DNA from: Bacteroidota bacterium
Lineage (GTDB): Bacteria > Bacteroidota > Bacteroidia > B-17B0 > Aurantibacillaceae
Reading direction: 5' to 3'
DNA length: 50,525 bases
Assembly (NCBI GenBank): GCA_030684395.1
Contig: JAUXTT010000028.1
Location: 1 to 50,525, forward strand
The notes under the pieces were generated by a model. The model had not been told where the DNA came from. It did not search any database and saw only the letters and a program-made list of their open reading frames with translations. Below, piece after piece: positions 8,651 through 20,800 of this stretch. Each line of letters starts with the position of its first letter. Position 1 is the stretch's first letter. A program made the position numbers and the translations under genes.

Positions 8651-11626
8651 TTATGAATTGGAATCTATAAAAGGAAGTGTAATTGTTACTTTGGTTCCGG
8701 TTTCATTACCATTTCCATCGCTTTTATCTTCTATCTTAACAGTAAAATTTTTTCCCATAGTGGTTGAAAAAAGTTGAAGCCTTTCTTTTATAAACTCTAA
8801 TGCCAACGATTTGTCCTTTAATTCGCTTTTAGGCCTTTCTTTACTTTTATTTATACCAATGCCGTTGTCATCAATAATACACTCTATACAGTTGTTGCTG
8901 ACCAAATTAAACGATAGTTTCAGGATTCTCTCACCCTGCTTTGATAACAAACCATGCCAAATAGCGTTCTCTACAAAGGGTTGTATCATCATGTGAGGGA
9001 TTTTTTTATTCCTATCAATGCTCGGGTCCATGTTAATATGATAGGAGAAAGAATCCTTAAACCGTAAAGATTCTATTTCCAAATATTTATTCAGGATCTC
9101 TACTTCACTATCAATACTCAAACTTGCATTCTCATTACTTTCCAATAATTTTCTTACCAACTTAGAAAATTTAGATAAATACCTGTATGCATTCTCATTT
9201 TCGTTAGCTAAAATAAATTGTTGAATGGAGTTCAGCGAATTAAAAATAAAATGAGGGTTCATTTGTGCTTTCATTGCTTTGATCTCTAAATTATACAAGC
9301 GTGTTTTGATCTTACTTCTTAAAAGTATTCGTTCCACTTTTTTACTGTGAAGGAAATACGTTATATATGAAACCAACACAAAGCCTATTAAAATCATTAC
9401 GCCAATAAACCACCATTTTCTCCAAAAAGGTTCGTGAATGATAAAACTTACCTCCTCTTTACATTGAATCCAGCTTCCATTATTTTTTTGGGCTTGGAGT
9501 ACAAGTGAATAAGAACCGGAAGAAAGTGAAGGGAAAAGCACGGAGCTTTCGTTAGTGTAAGTCCACTCCGCATCATTTGGAAGTAATTTATACCTGTATC
9601 TTACCTTTCCACTAAAATTATAATACAAAGCACCGTAATGAATTTGAATATTGGATTGATCATAACTTAAATCAATTCCTTTCTTTATGGGCAAAGATCT
9701 GTTATTCACTTCCACTTTATAAATATAAAAAGGAAGATTGTGATTTTCTTTTTCCTCTAAAGGATAGGTGTACACCATATTACCTGAAGCAAAATACAGA
9801 ACACTGTCCTGAATAAAATAATCCTGTATCAAAGAAGGTGTTCCCAAATCTTTTAAAGGGTAGTTTACAATCTCATATTTTTTATAAGAAGAATAAGTGA
9901 TACAACTTAATCCTTTGTTAGAACTCACCCAACACTTGTTTCCTTCTATAACTATTTTCTCACAAACATTACCCAACAATCCTTCGTTAACTCCAATTGT
10001 ATCAAGTATAGTTCCGTCTTTCACAACTAGGCCATAACCCTTAGTAGCAATAAATAAACGATTATTCAAAAACTCAACATCTTTAACTCTAAACGAATTT
10101 ATTCTGTCTTTTTCAAGTAATTCAGATTGTCCATAAAATTTGTACAAGCCGTGGATCGCACCAAAAAAAGCTTCCCCGGTCGAAGGGTTGTAAGCAAAAG
10201 ATGTAAACCTGTCTTTTGTTGTTATTGAATGTTTTATAGAGTAGTTGAGCGTATCAAATACTACAGCACTCGTATAATTATATGCAATAATATCCGACTT
10301 GTAAGAAAACATCTCTGAAAAGCTGATGTGAGAAAATTTGTTCTCTTTAACTTTTATAAACTTATGTGTTGTATGATTATAGATAGCGTTTCCTTCAACA
10401 TAACTGATAAACAGTTCATCTTTTCCAATAGGAAAAATACAGCGCGCCTGCATCTTTTTAGTTACATGCTCATCCATATCACTTACGTACTCCAGTTTTC
10501 CTTTATTAATTTTGTATAAAAAGAATCCTACGACTTCTGAAGCTACAAGTAATTTGTTTTCAGAAACCGGTTTCATAAAAAACACCGATCTGTATGTATT
10601 GTTCGAAATATCGGATGCCTGATAATTTTTATTATTGGAATAAAAAATTCCGTTTTTTAATGTGGAATACCAAATACCTCCATTGCTGTCCTCCATGGTG
10701 GCTGAATTAGAAAGGGTGCTTAGGTAAGTAGATTGAGAATTGTTCCATTCACTGAGATAGGTTTGTATTCCTTTGTCCCGATAACTAATAAAAAGTTCAC
10801 CTGTTTTTTTTATATATACATTAATAATAGGGTTGTTCAAAAAAGTTGTTTTAATTTTTTTCTTCCCCAACGAAAATTCTTTTAGAAGGCAGTCGTTTGC
10901 GAGAACGAAATAATCACCGGAGCGGTCGAGTCGGGTCAAACTGGAAGCACCATTCAGAAATTTACAGGAATCAAGTAGAATACACTTATTGTATGGATCC
11001 AAAAAACATATTTCCTGATTGATCCCTAATCTTAGGCCTCTTTTTTCCGCATACACATATCCATTTCCGGGAAAAACAATAATATCAAGCCAGGAAGAAC
11101 CTGATCTATTGCCCTTGATCGTATCCACATTATTTAATTGATATGGTGGTGATATTTTAAGGAAACACATCTCTTCCAGCGACTGGCGCCCAACATACAT
11201 ATTCATTTTTTCATCAACATGGAATGAACAAATAAGTCCGCCTTTCTGAAACTCAATGATAGCTTCATTTGCCTCTATAGTATAAACACTATCATTAACT
11301 ATGTAACCAATATTACCTGAAAAGGTCCGGTACCAAATCCTTCCCTTCTTATCCTCTTTCACTTCAAACACAGTATTATCAGGCATTCCTTCTGTAGAGC
11401 TGAAAGTCTTGAATTTGTTAGCATCGTATTTAACCACCCCGGCATCTGTACAAATCCAAACAAAGCCTTTTGAATCCTGAAAAACATTATAAGTTTCGTT
11501 GCTCGGAAGCCCGTCTCTAATTGTGAAATTTTTGAAAACGGGGGTTTGAGAAAAAATAGATATTCTTACCAGCAACAAGCATAACGTTATAAACCAGGAG
11601 TTTTTTATTTTAGGTAATTGATTCAA
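8651..11626 (-). CDS. LytS-like sensor histidine kinase with extracytoplasmic propeller and Y_Y_Y domain
   Basis: This 991-residue membrane sensor kinase has a signal peptide at about 1-27. A long periplasmic part opens with the regulator-propeller motif FTIRDGLPSNETYNVFQDSKG and further repeats, followed by a Y_Y_Y domain around 660-730. A single membrane helix lies near 738-762 (WWFIGVMILIGF). The cytoplasmic kinase is of the LytS/YehU class, with MNPHFIFNSLNSIQQF near 790 containing the phosphoacceptor His. MIQPFVENAIWHGL lies near 880 and DDNGIGI near 917. The only start I find is TTG at 11624-11626. These kinases act on LytTR regulators; the nearest is at 34377-35135. The ligand is unknown. 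Confidence 0.88.
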   Translation of the reverse strand: MNQLPKIKNSWFITLCLLLVRISIFSQTPVFKNFTIRDGLPSNETYNVFQDSKGFVWICTDAGVVKYDANKFKTFSSTEGMPDNTVFEVKEDKKGRIWYRTFSGNIGYIVNDSVYTIEANEAIIEFQKGGLICSFHVDEKMNMYVGRQSLEEMCFLKISPPYQLNNVDTIKGNRSGSSWLDIIVFPGNGYVYAEKRGLRLGINQEICFLDPYNKCILLDSCKFLNGASSLTRLDRSGDYFVLANDCLLKEFSLGKKKIKTTFLNNPIINVYIKKTGELFISYRDKGIQTYLSEWNNSQSTYLSTLSNSATMEDSNGGIWYSTLKNGIFYSNNKNYQASDISNNTYRSVFFMKPVSENKLLVASEVVGFFLYKINKGKLEYVSDMDEHVTKKMQARCIFPIGKDELFISYVEGNAIYNHTTHKFIKVKENKFSHISFSEMFSYKSDIIAYNYTSAVVFDTLNYSIKHSITTKDRFTSFAYNPSTGEAFFGAIHGLYKFYGQSELLEKDRINSFRVKDVEFLNNRLFIATKGYGLVVKDGTILDTIGVNEGLLGNVCEKIVIEGNKCWVSSNKGLSCITYSSYKKYEIVNYPLKDLGTPSLIQDYFIQDSVLYFASGNMVYTYPLEEKENHNLPFYIYKVEVNNRSLPIKKGIDLSYDQSNIQIHYGALYYNFSGKVRYRYKLLPNDAEWTYTNESSVLFPSLSSGSYSLVLQAQKNNGSWIQCKEEVSFIIHEPFWRKWWFIGVMILIGFVLVSYITYFLHSKKVERILLRSKIKTRLYNLEIKAMKAQMNPHFIFNSLNSIQQFILANENENAYRYLSKFSKLVRKLLESNENASLSIDSEVEILNKYLEIESLRFKDSFSYHINMDPSIDRNKKIPHMMIQPFVENAIWHGLLSKQGERILKLSFNLVSNNCIECIIDDNGIGINKSKERPKSELKDKSLALEFIKERLQLFSTTMGKNFTVKIEDKSDGNGNETGTKVTITLPFIDSNS

Positions 11627-11709
11627 AAAAGATTTTGTGTTTCAGGAGTGTAAATATACTAAGGAAAATTGGGGTGAGTTAACTTATGACTATGTGAGCC
11701 TTTTATATC

Positions 11710-11742
11710 AACGAAGCCACCAGAATTTCCGGTGGCTTCGTT
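11710..11742 (-). terminator. Hairpin after the Rhs gene
   Basis: A 12-bp perfect stem (AACGAAGCCACC with its complement) surrounds a 9-nt loop. It lies about 115 bp past the stop of the 3169-aa gene and before the sensor-kinase gene. The T tract is weak on both strands, so it may reduce rather than abolish read-through. Confidence 0.5.
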
Positions 11743-11782
11743 AGTGTTTAGTTATGGATTGAAATCTTACACCCCGGTTATT

Positions 11783-11805
11783 CCGCAGCGTGTAACATGC
11801 TGCGG
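11783..11805. repeat. GC-rich inverted repeat
   Basis: CCGCAGC and GCTGCGG flank a 9-nt centre that can extend the stem with GTGT/ACAT pairing. It stands out from the AT-rich surroundings as a REP-like palindrome. Confidence 0.5.
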
Positions 11806-11857
11806 AGCGGAATTGCACAACCTATATGATTAAAGCTCAAATTACAAATACAAAAGA

Positions 11858-14800
11858 TTAGCGTGTTTGTTTCTCTAAAACTGGAATTGATACGCCGCCA
11901 GAAATTTCCCCTTTCGGAACGGATACTCCAATATTGAAAATTGTACCATCATACAGTGTTTCCTTGGTTACCTCACCTGTATCTAGGTTTGTTCTTGTTT
12001 GTATTTTCTGTATATGCATTGATTGCAAAACAATAGCACTGGTCTTCTTATAAATAAAAACATTATCTACTTTAATCAATTGTCCTTTATTAATAACAAA
12101 ATAGGTACTTTGTTCCGTTGTAGCATCAGCCCCAACTCTGTTTCCCTTATAATCAACTCCTGCAGGAGAACCTGCAAAGTTTTTGCCCCAGTTTTTACCC
12201 ATCGGGATTGTACCTTCAACGTCACCATTAGTATTGACAGAGAATGGTCCAACACCAAAACTACCTTCTGGAACCGGAAAATTAATTCCTTCTAAAGGAC
12301 CCGGTTCAGCATAGCTGATAGAATGATCCATATTTGTGGTATTATTGTTTGCCGCTGCTCTCAAATCATTTGAGTTATGCACATTCTGTAATGGGAGATC
12401 ATTGTTGTACAAAGGATAAGTTTCTGTATTATTTTGGGGAATACTTGTACTACCTGCGCCTGGAGTTGGGGCTGCTGGATTTAAAGTTGTGCCATTTCCA
12501 CCTCCACAAGTAGGACAGGTAGTTGGAGGATTTACTTTCACTGTTCCGTATTGCTTATGCTCTACATTTGAATCTGGCTTTCCCTTTTTATCTTTTGGCG
12601 AATCTCCATTAATATCTGAATAATGTACAGGATTATTATTAAAACAAGCATAAGATGCCACCCCCGGATCAACAACAGGGTCTATATTCCATCTTCTCCC
12701 CAATCTTGTATCATACTCCCAATGCTCTGCTGCATTAAGATTTCCCGGTCCATAAACTTCGTCATCTTTTTCCTGGTCGTTATATCCAAAACGGTATTTT
12801 CCGTTCGCAGAAGTAAACTGTCTGCCCGGCATTGGCATACCAAAAGCATAGTAGTCAGTTGCAGAACGGATATCGCTTATGTAAGGGCTATGGCCCAATT
12901 CGATAATAACTAAATCATCAATGTCTATAAGTGATGTTCCTGATGGTGTTCCTGCTTCATAGATTTCCAGGTAAATAGTACCGGCTGGTGCCATAAAGGT
13001 AAGACCATTGTTTCCCTGCGCCATACTTTGTTCTCCAATAACTGTTGCCACACTATTATCAAGAGCCCACACTACAAACTTAGGTGCTGTTGCTGTTGTA
13101 TACGAAGATGCAAACTGAATAGTATAATTAGAACCTTGCTGCAAAGCCATTATGCTTGCTGCATTTCCATATTTCACCGGTGTAGATAACCTCAGCTTTC
13201 CTGCAGCCAGCCAGCTAATACTTGTAGTAGGATATGATCCCAATATACTCCAGGCCTGAACAGATGTATTCACTGCAAAATGTTCCTGAAATATAACATC
13301 AGTACTGGCATCATCAAGCGCAATTTTTTTGTCGGAAACAACAACGTGTACATTGCTTAAATGATCTTTTAACTCATACTCTTTATTACCTGTTATGCGG
13401 GTTGCTACTGCAGGGTTACAAATAGAAGCATTATGAATCAAATGCCTGTTAAGAGATAAACCGGTGTTTATTTTTGGAGTTCCTGTTCCGGGTATGCTAT
13501 ACACAGTTACATTAGATCCTGATCCGGTCCAACTTGCATTATTTACATTCTTCAACTCAATTAACTGGTTAGTTGAACCTGAATTATTAGCAACATAAAT
13601 ACTATTGTTCATTCCCCTGCGCACATCGCCATTAGTAGAAATATTGTATGCACCAGATAAACTCAATGTTGAACGGGTTATTCGTTTTACAAGATTCGTT
13701 GGGGTTTGGTAGGTAGTATTTTTATAAAAAATGTAGGCTCCGGTATTCGTATAATCAAAGCTTTGAGCCACGGTTCCTGGTCCGTAATTATAAGAAGAAC
13801 CCGTATACGTGGCTGCATGATTGGTATTAAGAGAATATATACGTAACTCACCACCCCCGGAATAAACTCCATAACCGGTAGGTGTTCCTTTATTATTTCC
13901 AACCAACAATTCATTTCCATCAGGCTTTACTTGGATCTCACTGTCACCCCAAGATTCTCCACTGGCATAAGTGTCCATTACAATAGGTGCACCGATATTT
14001 CCGGTTGATGAAATTTCGAATCGGATCAATTGAACTGTTCCACTTCCAGCCCATCGCTTCATGTATAACTGACTGTTAGCCGGCCCTACTCTGTCTTCCA
14101 GCAATGCCATTGAATAATGGTACCCCGAAACATTATCAAGCAAATTATTTTTACTGATATAACCGGTTGAAGCATTGATGACATGATAATATGCTTTTTT
14201 ATCTGTTCCTACTGTAAAGTAGAAGTATTCATTTGTACTTCCCGGCTTTTTCATAAACATGTTTTTTCCGAATATGGAATTTTTCATACCAACCGTATTA
14301 AACATATTTGATAAGTTCCCTCCCTGACCGTAAATCATGGTTCTAAACCCTGAATTATTAAAAGGCTGCATAACCATACCACTTAAAACAACATCTCCAC
14401 AATCGTCTTCATACAGAGCGGTGCTAATTGCCGAATAGCCCGGAGCCGGAGGTGTAGGGTAATTTATAGCAGTTCCGGTTATAGTGTTTATATGAGCCAA
14501 CTTCCCATTAACAGCATTTGGAGCCGTAAGAACAATATCATCAATATCTATAGTTGTACCTGAAGTACCCCCTCCTTCAACCAATGTCATACGCACATCA
14601 CCTGCCGGAGCTGTAAAAGTTATGGTATTGTTTCCTTGTGTCAAAGCCTGAAGTGCGAGTATGTATGGAGTAGGAACATTGTTAATATATAAACAAAGCA
14701 CAGGGCTTATTGCCGAATAAGCTGCATTAAACTGAAGGGTATATTGTATACCTTGTTGCACGGGCAATTTATAATTCATATGACCAAGCCATGATGTTGT

Positions 14801-17800
14801 TTGTAACCTTACTTTTCCCGGATTGATCCAGCTTATGGTTGTATTTGGAGTAGTGAATATTTGCCCCCATCCCAGTATAGATGATGAACCTGAATTAAAA
14901 TCCTGTTGATATACAGTTCCCATTCCCGTATAACTTACCTGCCCGGTCATATTATTAAATGTACTGGAAACCTGCACCGGTATTGATTGATTTACTACCG
15001 GTGGAGTTGTAGGTGTAAAACTTGCTGTTGCTACCACAATCGGAGTACTTTCATTTCGCAAACCAAGTCTGTCACTTCCATAGATCCCTTGTTCTTTCAA
15101 TGTATATGTGGCGGTATAGTTAGGCGAAGTTCCTGTGTTTTTACGTTCGTACACAGCCATTTGATTTCCACTTGCATCCAGTGTATAGTAAGTAGTATTT
15201 GAGCTGGCATCTGTAATCGGGTCAGTAACAGTTGGATTATATACTTTTTTATACACACGTTTACCTGTTGCATCATATAAAAACTCCAGGGTTGTACCAT
15301 TTGTTTTTTCTATTTTCGAAATTTTACCATATACGTTCCAGGTAATTTTGTTGATCCCTTCTTTGTCATCGGAAATTAAGTTTCCTATTTCGTCGTATTG
15401 ATAATTGAGAATATTTGATGACTGATCTTTAATATCATTGTACCTTAAAGGATCCATATTATCATTTAAATCCTGTACATATTTTAACTTGTTATTATGT
15501 GTCGGATCCCAATAATTGTAAGTGAAGTTATCCATTCTTCTTTCAACCCCTCCAAACTTACCCGAAATATTGGAATAACCGTTCCTATACAGAGTACTGA
15601 AGTTTCCATTAGCATCGTACGAGAAATTTTCCTGGTAATTTGTGGTGCCATTCCAGGTTAACGTTCCATTATCCTGAGTATAAAAATAAGCTGATGTAAG
15701 TCTGTTTAACTCATCGTAGTTAAATACACGACCTGTTGTAACATCCATGTTTTGGAATACAGCCCCCCCACTCGCTCTGTTTAAAGCACTATAATCATAA
15801 TGGCTTGTCCAGCTGCTAATGTTTCCATTAAACAGATCACGATCAGAAACATCTGTACCGGTCATTGTATTTTTGAGTGCGTATGGATTATTACTAGCTA
15901 CATCGGAGTTGAATGCGGAAGTCCCATTCACATAGTCGCCTGAATAATACCCAAGCAACATACTGTATGCATCCGTACCAACATCATTTGAACCATCGTG
16001 ACCCGGGTCATACGCCGCAGTTGTATGGTTTAAACCTTTTAGCCAACCTTGTAATGTATACACATAATCCTGGCCCTGAACTTTATCCTGACCTATTACC
16101 GTACGCTTAAGCGGGCCGTGCAAATAGTATTCGTAGCTTGCATCTTTTTCCCAAAATATTTCATCTTTACTTGTTTCTGCAGTTTTAATTTTTCTGTCAA
16201 CATCATAGGTATACCGATGAAAAAATTTATCTGGAAACGCTTCGTTATATTTTATTTTAATAATATTTCCACTGATAAGGTCGTATTCATATGCAAGATA
16301 GCTTCGACCTATTTCTGGGATGTCCTGTATCAACCATTCAACATTCCCGTGAGGATCATAGCTATAATAAGACACCACCTGGTCATTAGTTGTAACAATA
16401 TTTCCATCTTTATCAGTTAGCGTGTAACTTACATTATTTTGCAAATATGTTTGAGGTTTATTCCCGAAATAATTTACCCCCGAAGCAGGTATTGAATAAA
16501 CCGTAACCGTAATATCTTTACCTACACCAGATGCCGGATAATTAAAATTATTAAGGTCTGCATACGACGGTACACCAGTCATTGGCATTTCGCCTACTTC
16601 AATAATCCTGCCCAAGTCATCATATTTTGTATACGACATTTGAGGGTTAGACCCCGCTGGTATTCCATTAACCAGTTGTTTTGCATTCTGAGAAAATCTT
16701 AATCTTGATTTATTATCATACCAGAATTTGCTTTCACCACCATCCGGAGACAACTGACGGATCAATTGACCTAATGAATTATATTCATATTCTGTAACAA
16801 ATGTATGAGCAGGATTTGTTTGACGATCGCTCACAAAAACAACACCTTTTGGCGGAACTGTTTTTACCATATTTCCTGCACGATCGTAATAGTATAAAGT
16901 ATAATGATGATAATTTACTGTATAGCTCACTTTAAACATATCCTGCATCAGGTCTACGCATTGCAGTTTGTACTTTGCTTTTACATCATTTAATTGAGCG
17001 GTAATAAAACCTAAAATATTTTTATTAATAAGATTATTAAGTTGGTTAGCTGTTTCCTTTGCACAGGAAATGTTTGTATAGGTAATGAGTTCATCACTTA
17101 TTTCCGGATCATTGGGATCAACCGGCTTGGGTGGATTGATCCTGTAGCAAATTCCTCCACAGGATACTTCACCACGAGCTATTACCGGGCAAATTTCGTA
17201 ACGCCAGTAAGGTTGCTCGAAAGGCTCGGGAGTTCCGAAATACCCGGTTAAAACCGTAGCCGGTGTCATTACGTTTGCAATGTACGCCGTTATCAACTTA
17301 TCCATAGAAGTAGCCACAGGAGTATAAGGGGCAAATAACTGATCGATAAAATAAGCACTCGCGTTTCCTGCAGTAACAAATGCAGCTGAAGCAGTAGGAG
17401 TACCCACTGAAAGATATAAAAAACCTTCATTATTTACCCCCTGAGGTACAACAGCCTGACTGAAAATATATTTAGGATTTAAGGATGTGCCCGGTTGTTT
17501 TTTATTAAAGAAATAAACAATCCTGTTTGTTGACACATCAAAATCAAAATAAGAAGGAATATCCGGATGAACAAACACCATCATTTTTGTATTACATGGA
17601 ATATCCGTTTCAAGTGCCGGATTTAACTGATCGAGGAAATCCTGATATTCCCAGTTGATACCGTTTAAAGGCGCATTGGAACGAATAGTAGCCAATTCCT
17701 GATTTAATATATTAACATAATAAGAAGCTTGCACAGTAAGAATTGTTTCACCCGTGTTGGCATAACCATGTGGACAAAATGATTCATATGGTAATTGCAG

Positions 17801-20800
17801 ATCAAATACACCATACATAGCGTTTGCCATTGCTTGCTGTTCGGCAACTGTTCCTACTGATACCTGTCCGTTTGCATCGGTTGTTACCGTTAAAGTACAT
17901 TGCGTTTTGCAGGCATCAACCAAACCCTGTGCCTGGCAGTAAATAGTTGCCAATGATGTATCCACCGGTCCATAAAAATGTGTTGTATCAAAAACGTAGG
18001 TATTTTGATAAAGAACAAGCACATACACATCTCCTTCTACCTGGATCCCATTTCCGTGATATTCATCAATAATAGAATTGACAAACAAAGGATAACGATC
18101 CTGGCATGCCTGCTCGCACTGTGTCTGTGTTGCTGAAGCAAATACAGCAGGGCTCGTAACCACCGGATTTGTAGTTGGGTTACAATCGCTAATATTTGTG
18201 TTTTTTAAACAATTATAAAAATTGCTTTTAGGATATGTTATAATATATTGAAGGATAGTTGGGTCTGTAGAAGGATACAGGGGATTAGACAAGCTCACAG
18301 TTTGAGCCGCTGCATTAAATGCATTTATAAATGTAGTTCCGGTTACCGATGGATACGGAGAATCCGGAGGACTTGTAGGAAGAGATGGGGCTGTAGGATT
18401 GTTTGCATTTATTTCTGAATAGAATATTCGCTCACACATATTACATTGCTCTGTTGATGTATACTTAATGTATCTATACGGATGAAATTTATATCCCTGA
18501 TCTCCGGGCAAACATCCTAAACCACCAGTTGCATTATGAATTTCTTCTATCTGGTAGCCAGTACCCGTAACAGCACCGTGACTATAGAATGCATTTTCCA
18601 TAAACATATCGAAATAGTTTATGATGTTACTGGTGGGGAAATTACCTGGTCCCTGCATACCATTAACATTTAAATTATTAATGTTGGGGTTTCCCGGGCC
18701 ATTATTTGGAAGAGCATTTACCATAGCGCTTCCTGACATTAAGTAGGTTGCCACGAAATTCTCCACCAATTTCTTACAATCGTATCCTGCATACTGGCAA
18801 TCAATCATATTGGTTACAACTATATTAAACTCGCCCTGTGTGTATTCAGGAAACAAGGTGTTAATGGTTGTTACGGCTCCCGAATGAGTAGTAGCATACC
18901 AATCTGTATACATTTTTTCGAAATCATATACCATCTGGCTTGTGTTTGGTGTATTAGGGACTAATACAGGGCATTCGGTCTGATCACACTTTACAATAGG
19001 CAAGGTTACAACGTCATTACATCCGAATGTCAACGTAATATGATCAGCTGCTGCAGCATTTGCAGCGCTAAGTCCAAGGTATGCATATAACTGCTCAATA
19101 TCCGGATCTGCATTTCCTACAGGGTTCAAATAAGCATTAACTCCCGCCATTGTAACCGTTGTGGTGGTTATTGTTGTTCCGCCAATATTACATACTGCCG
19201 CCGTGGCTAGCCCTGTATTATATTTAGTCTTCAAAGCATTTTCTATGTCCTTCAGGTATTGCTCCAAGTAGGTTGGGTTTGTATTTGCAACCGAAGGGCT
19301 TGGGTGGTATTGATTTCCTTCAATGATCCGCTCAATTGTATACGAACCCGGAGGTAATGCAACGGTATGCGTAAGGTTTGTATATGTATTCGAAGGGCAT
19401 GTTCCGCTCATAGAAGAGAACGATGGAACAACAACTGTTTCAAGCAGTAAGGGAGCTGCGTCAGGTTCATTGTTATCAATAACTTTGATGGTTACTTTAT
19501 AATCACAAGTTGCGCAGAAAGGGATACAGCTTTCCGTGTAAATATTTGGAGTTATACTATAATCAATCGTTACCGGTGTAGTAGGTGTTTCCGTAACTAC
19601 AATGCTTTGGAACGATCTTAACCCGCTTGATCCATAAGGAGTGTTATTGGTTACATTATATTCTATCAAAAGCGGGACAGGAGCAGGCAAAGGATCTAGG
19701 TTAGCAGATTTTGGGCTGGCTAAACAGGTTGCAATGGTTTTTCCTTCTTTTGATATATATGAAATGCTTTTTTCATTATTTACGTCAATAGTAATTGTTT
19801 TTATAGCACTTATGGCATTAGGGGCCTCATCTCCAAACACTCGAATCAGCTCCGCATCGGTAACGCCTGTAATATAACTACGTGTAGTATGAATGTTATC
19901 TCCCGTATTTCCAAGTTTATGATTCAAACCGGGTGTACTTTCCTCTTTAGGCTTAGAAGTACCATCACGCATAAATAATGTTCTTGAATATGGGTAATCA
20001 AATGCAGAAGGCACATTTGTTTCCAGATTATTATTACTTGAATAATATTTACTTGAACCTGAAGAGGAACTCATTCCCAATGGGTTTAGATAATTTGAAT
20101 TTTCATCAAAATCGACTGCTGAGTAAGTATTACCAGAGGAGTTTTTTGAAAATGAAGGAATATAAGCCAACGAAGAATTTTGGTGTGGCGCAGGCAATGT
20201 TGATAAAGCTGGGCGTCCGCTGTAATCATAGATAGTTTGTCCGACAAGAACCCTATTTGCTGATTTTAGTCGCGACTGGCTTTGAATCGACATTTGTAAG
20301 CCATTTGCATAATTAATAGCTTCACCAATATTAATCTGCCCATTAGTAACGGCGTCACCTTCAATAAAACTACGGGTAAAAATCCAATTCTTATCTGCAT
20401 CAAACTGGTTGTAATAAAACAGATAAGGTGTAGAAGAACTTGTTGAGCTAACCGGCTCATTAATTGCTCCCTGCACAAACTGTGCTACATCTGTCCAGTC
20501 GCCCCAGTTTCGATCATTAGCTATACCTCCTGGATATGCATTTCCTATCTGGCGCACCCTCCAAACATAATAACCTGTACCTTCTGTAATGGTTAATTTC
20601 AGTTGGTTCAAATCATTCCCTGTTTCAATGGTTAAAGCTTTATCCCAATCTACCGAAGTGGTGATATTGGTTTCACTCAACATAGTACTTGTACTTGTAT
20701 TGTATAATCTCAACAACTGAAATTGATAGTTAGGCGCAGGCACACAACTTACATTCCAGGTAAATTTTGCTTCTGTTCCACTAAAAGTAACAGGAGCCGG

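Noticed and set aside
11858-12600. Rhs tail as a nuclease or other named toxin
   Set aside because: No catalytic motif such as HNH, DxxxDY or a conserved His/Asp set could be recognised.
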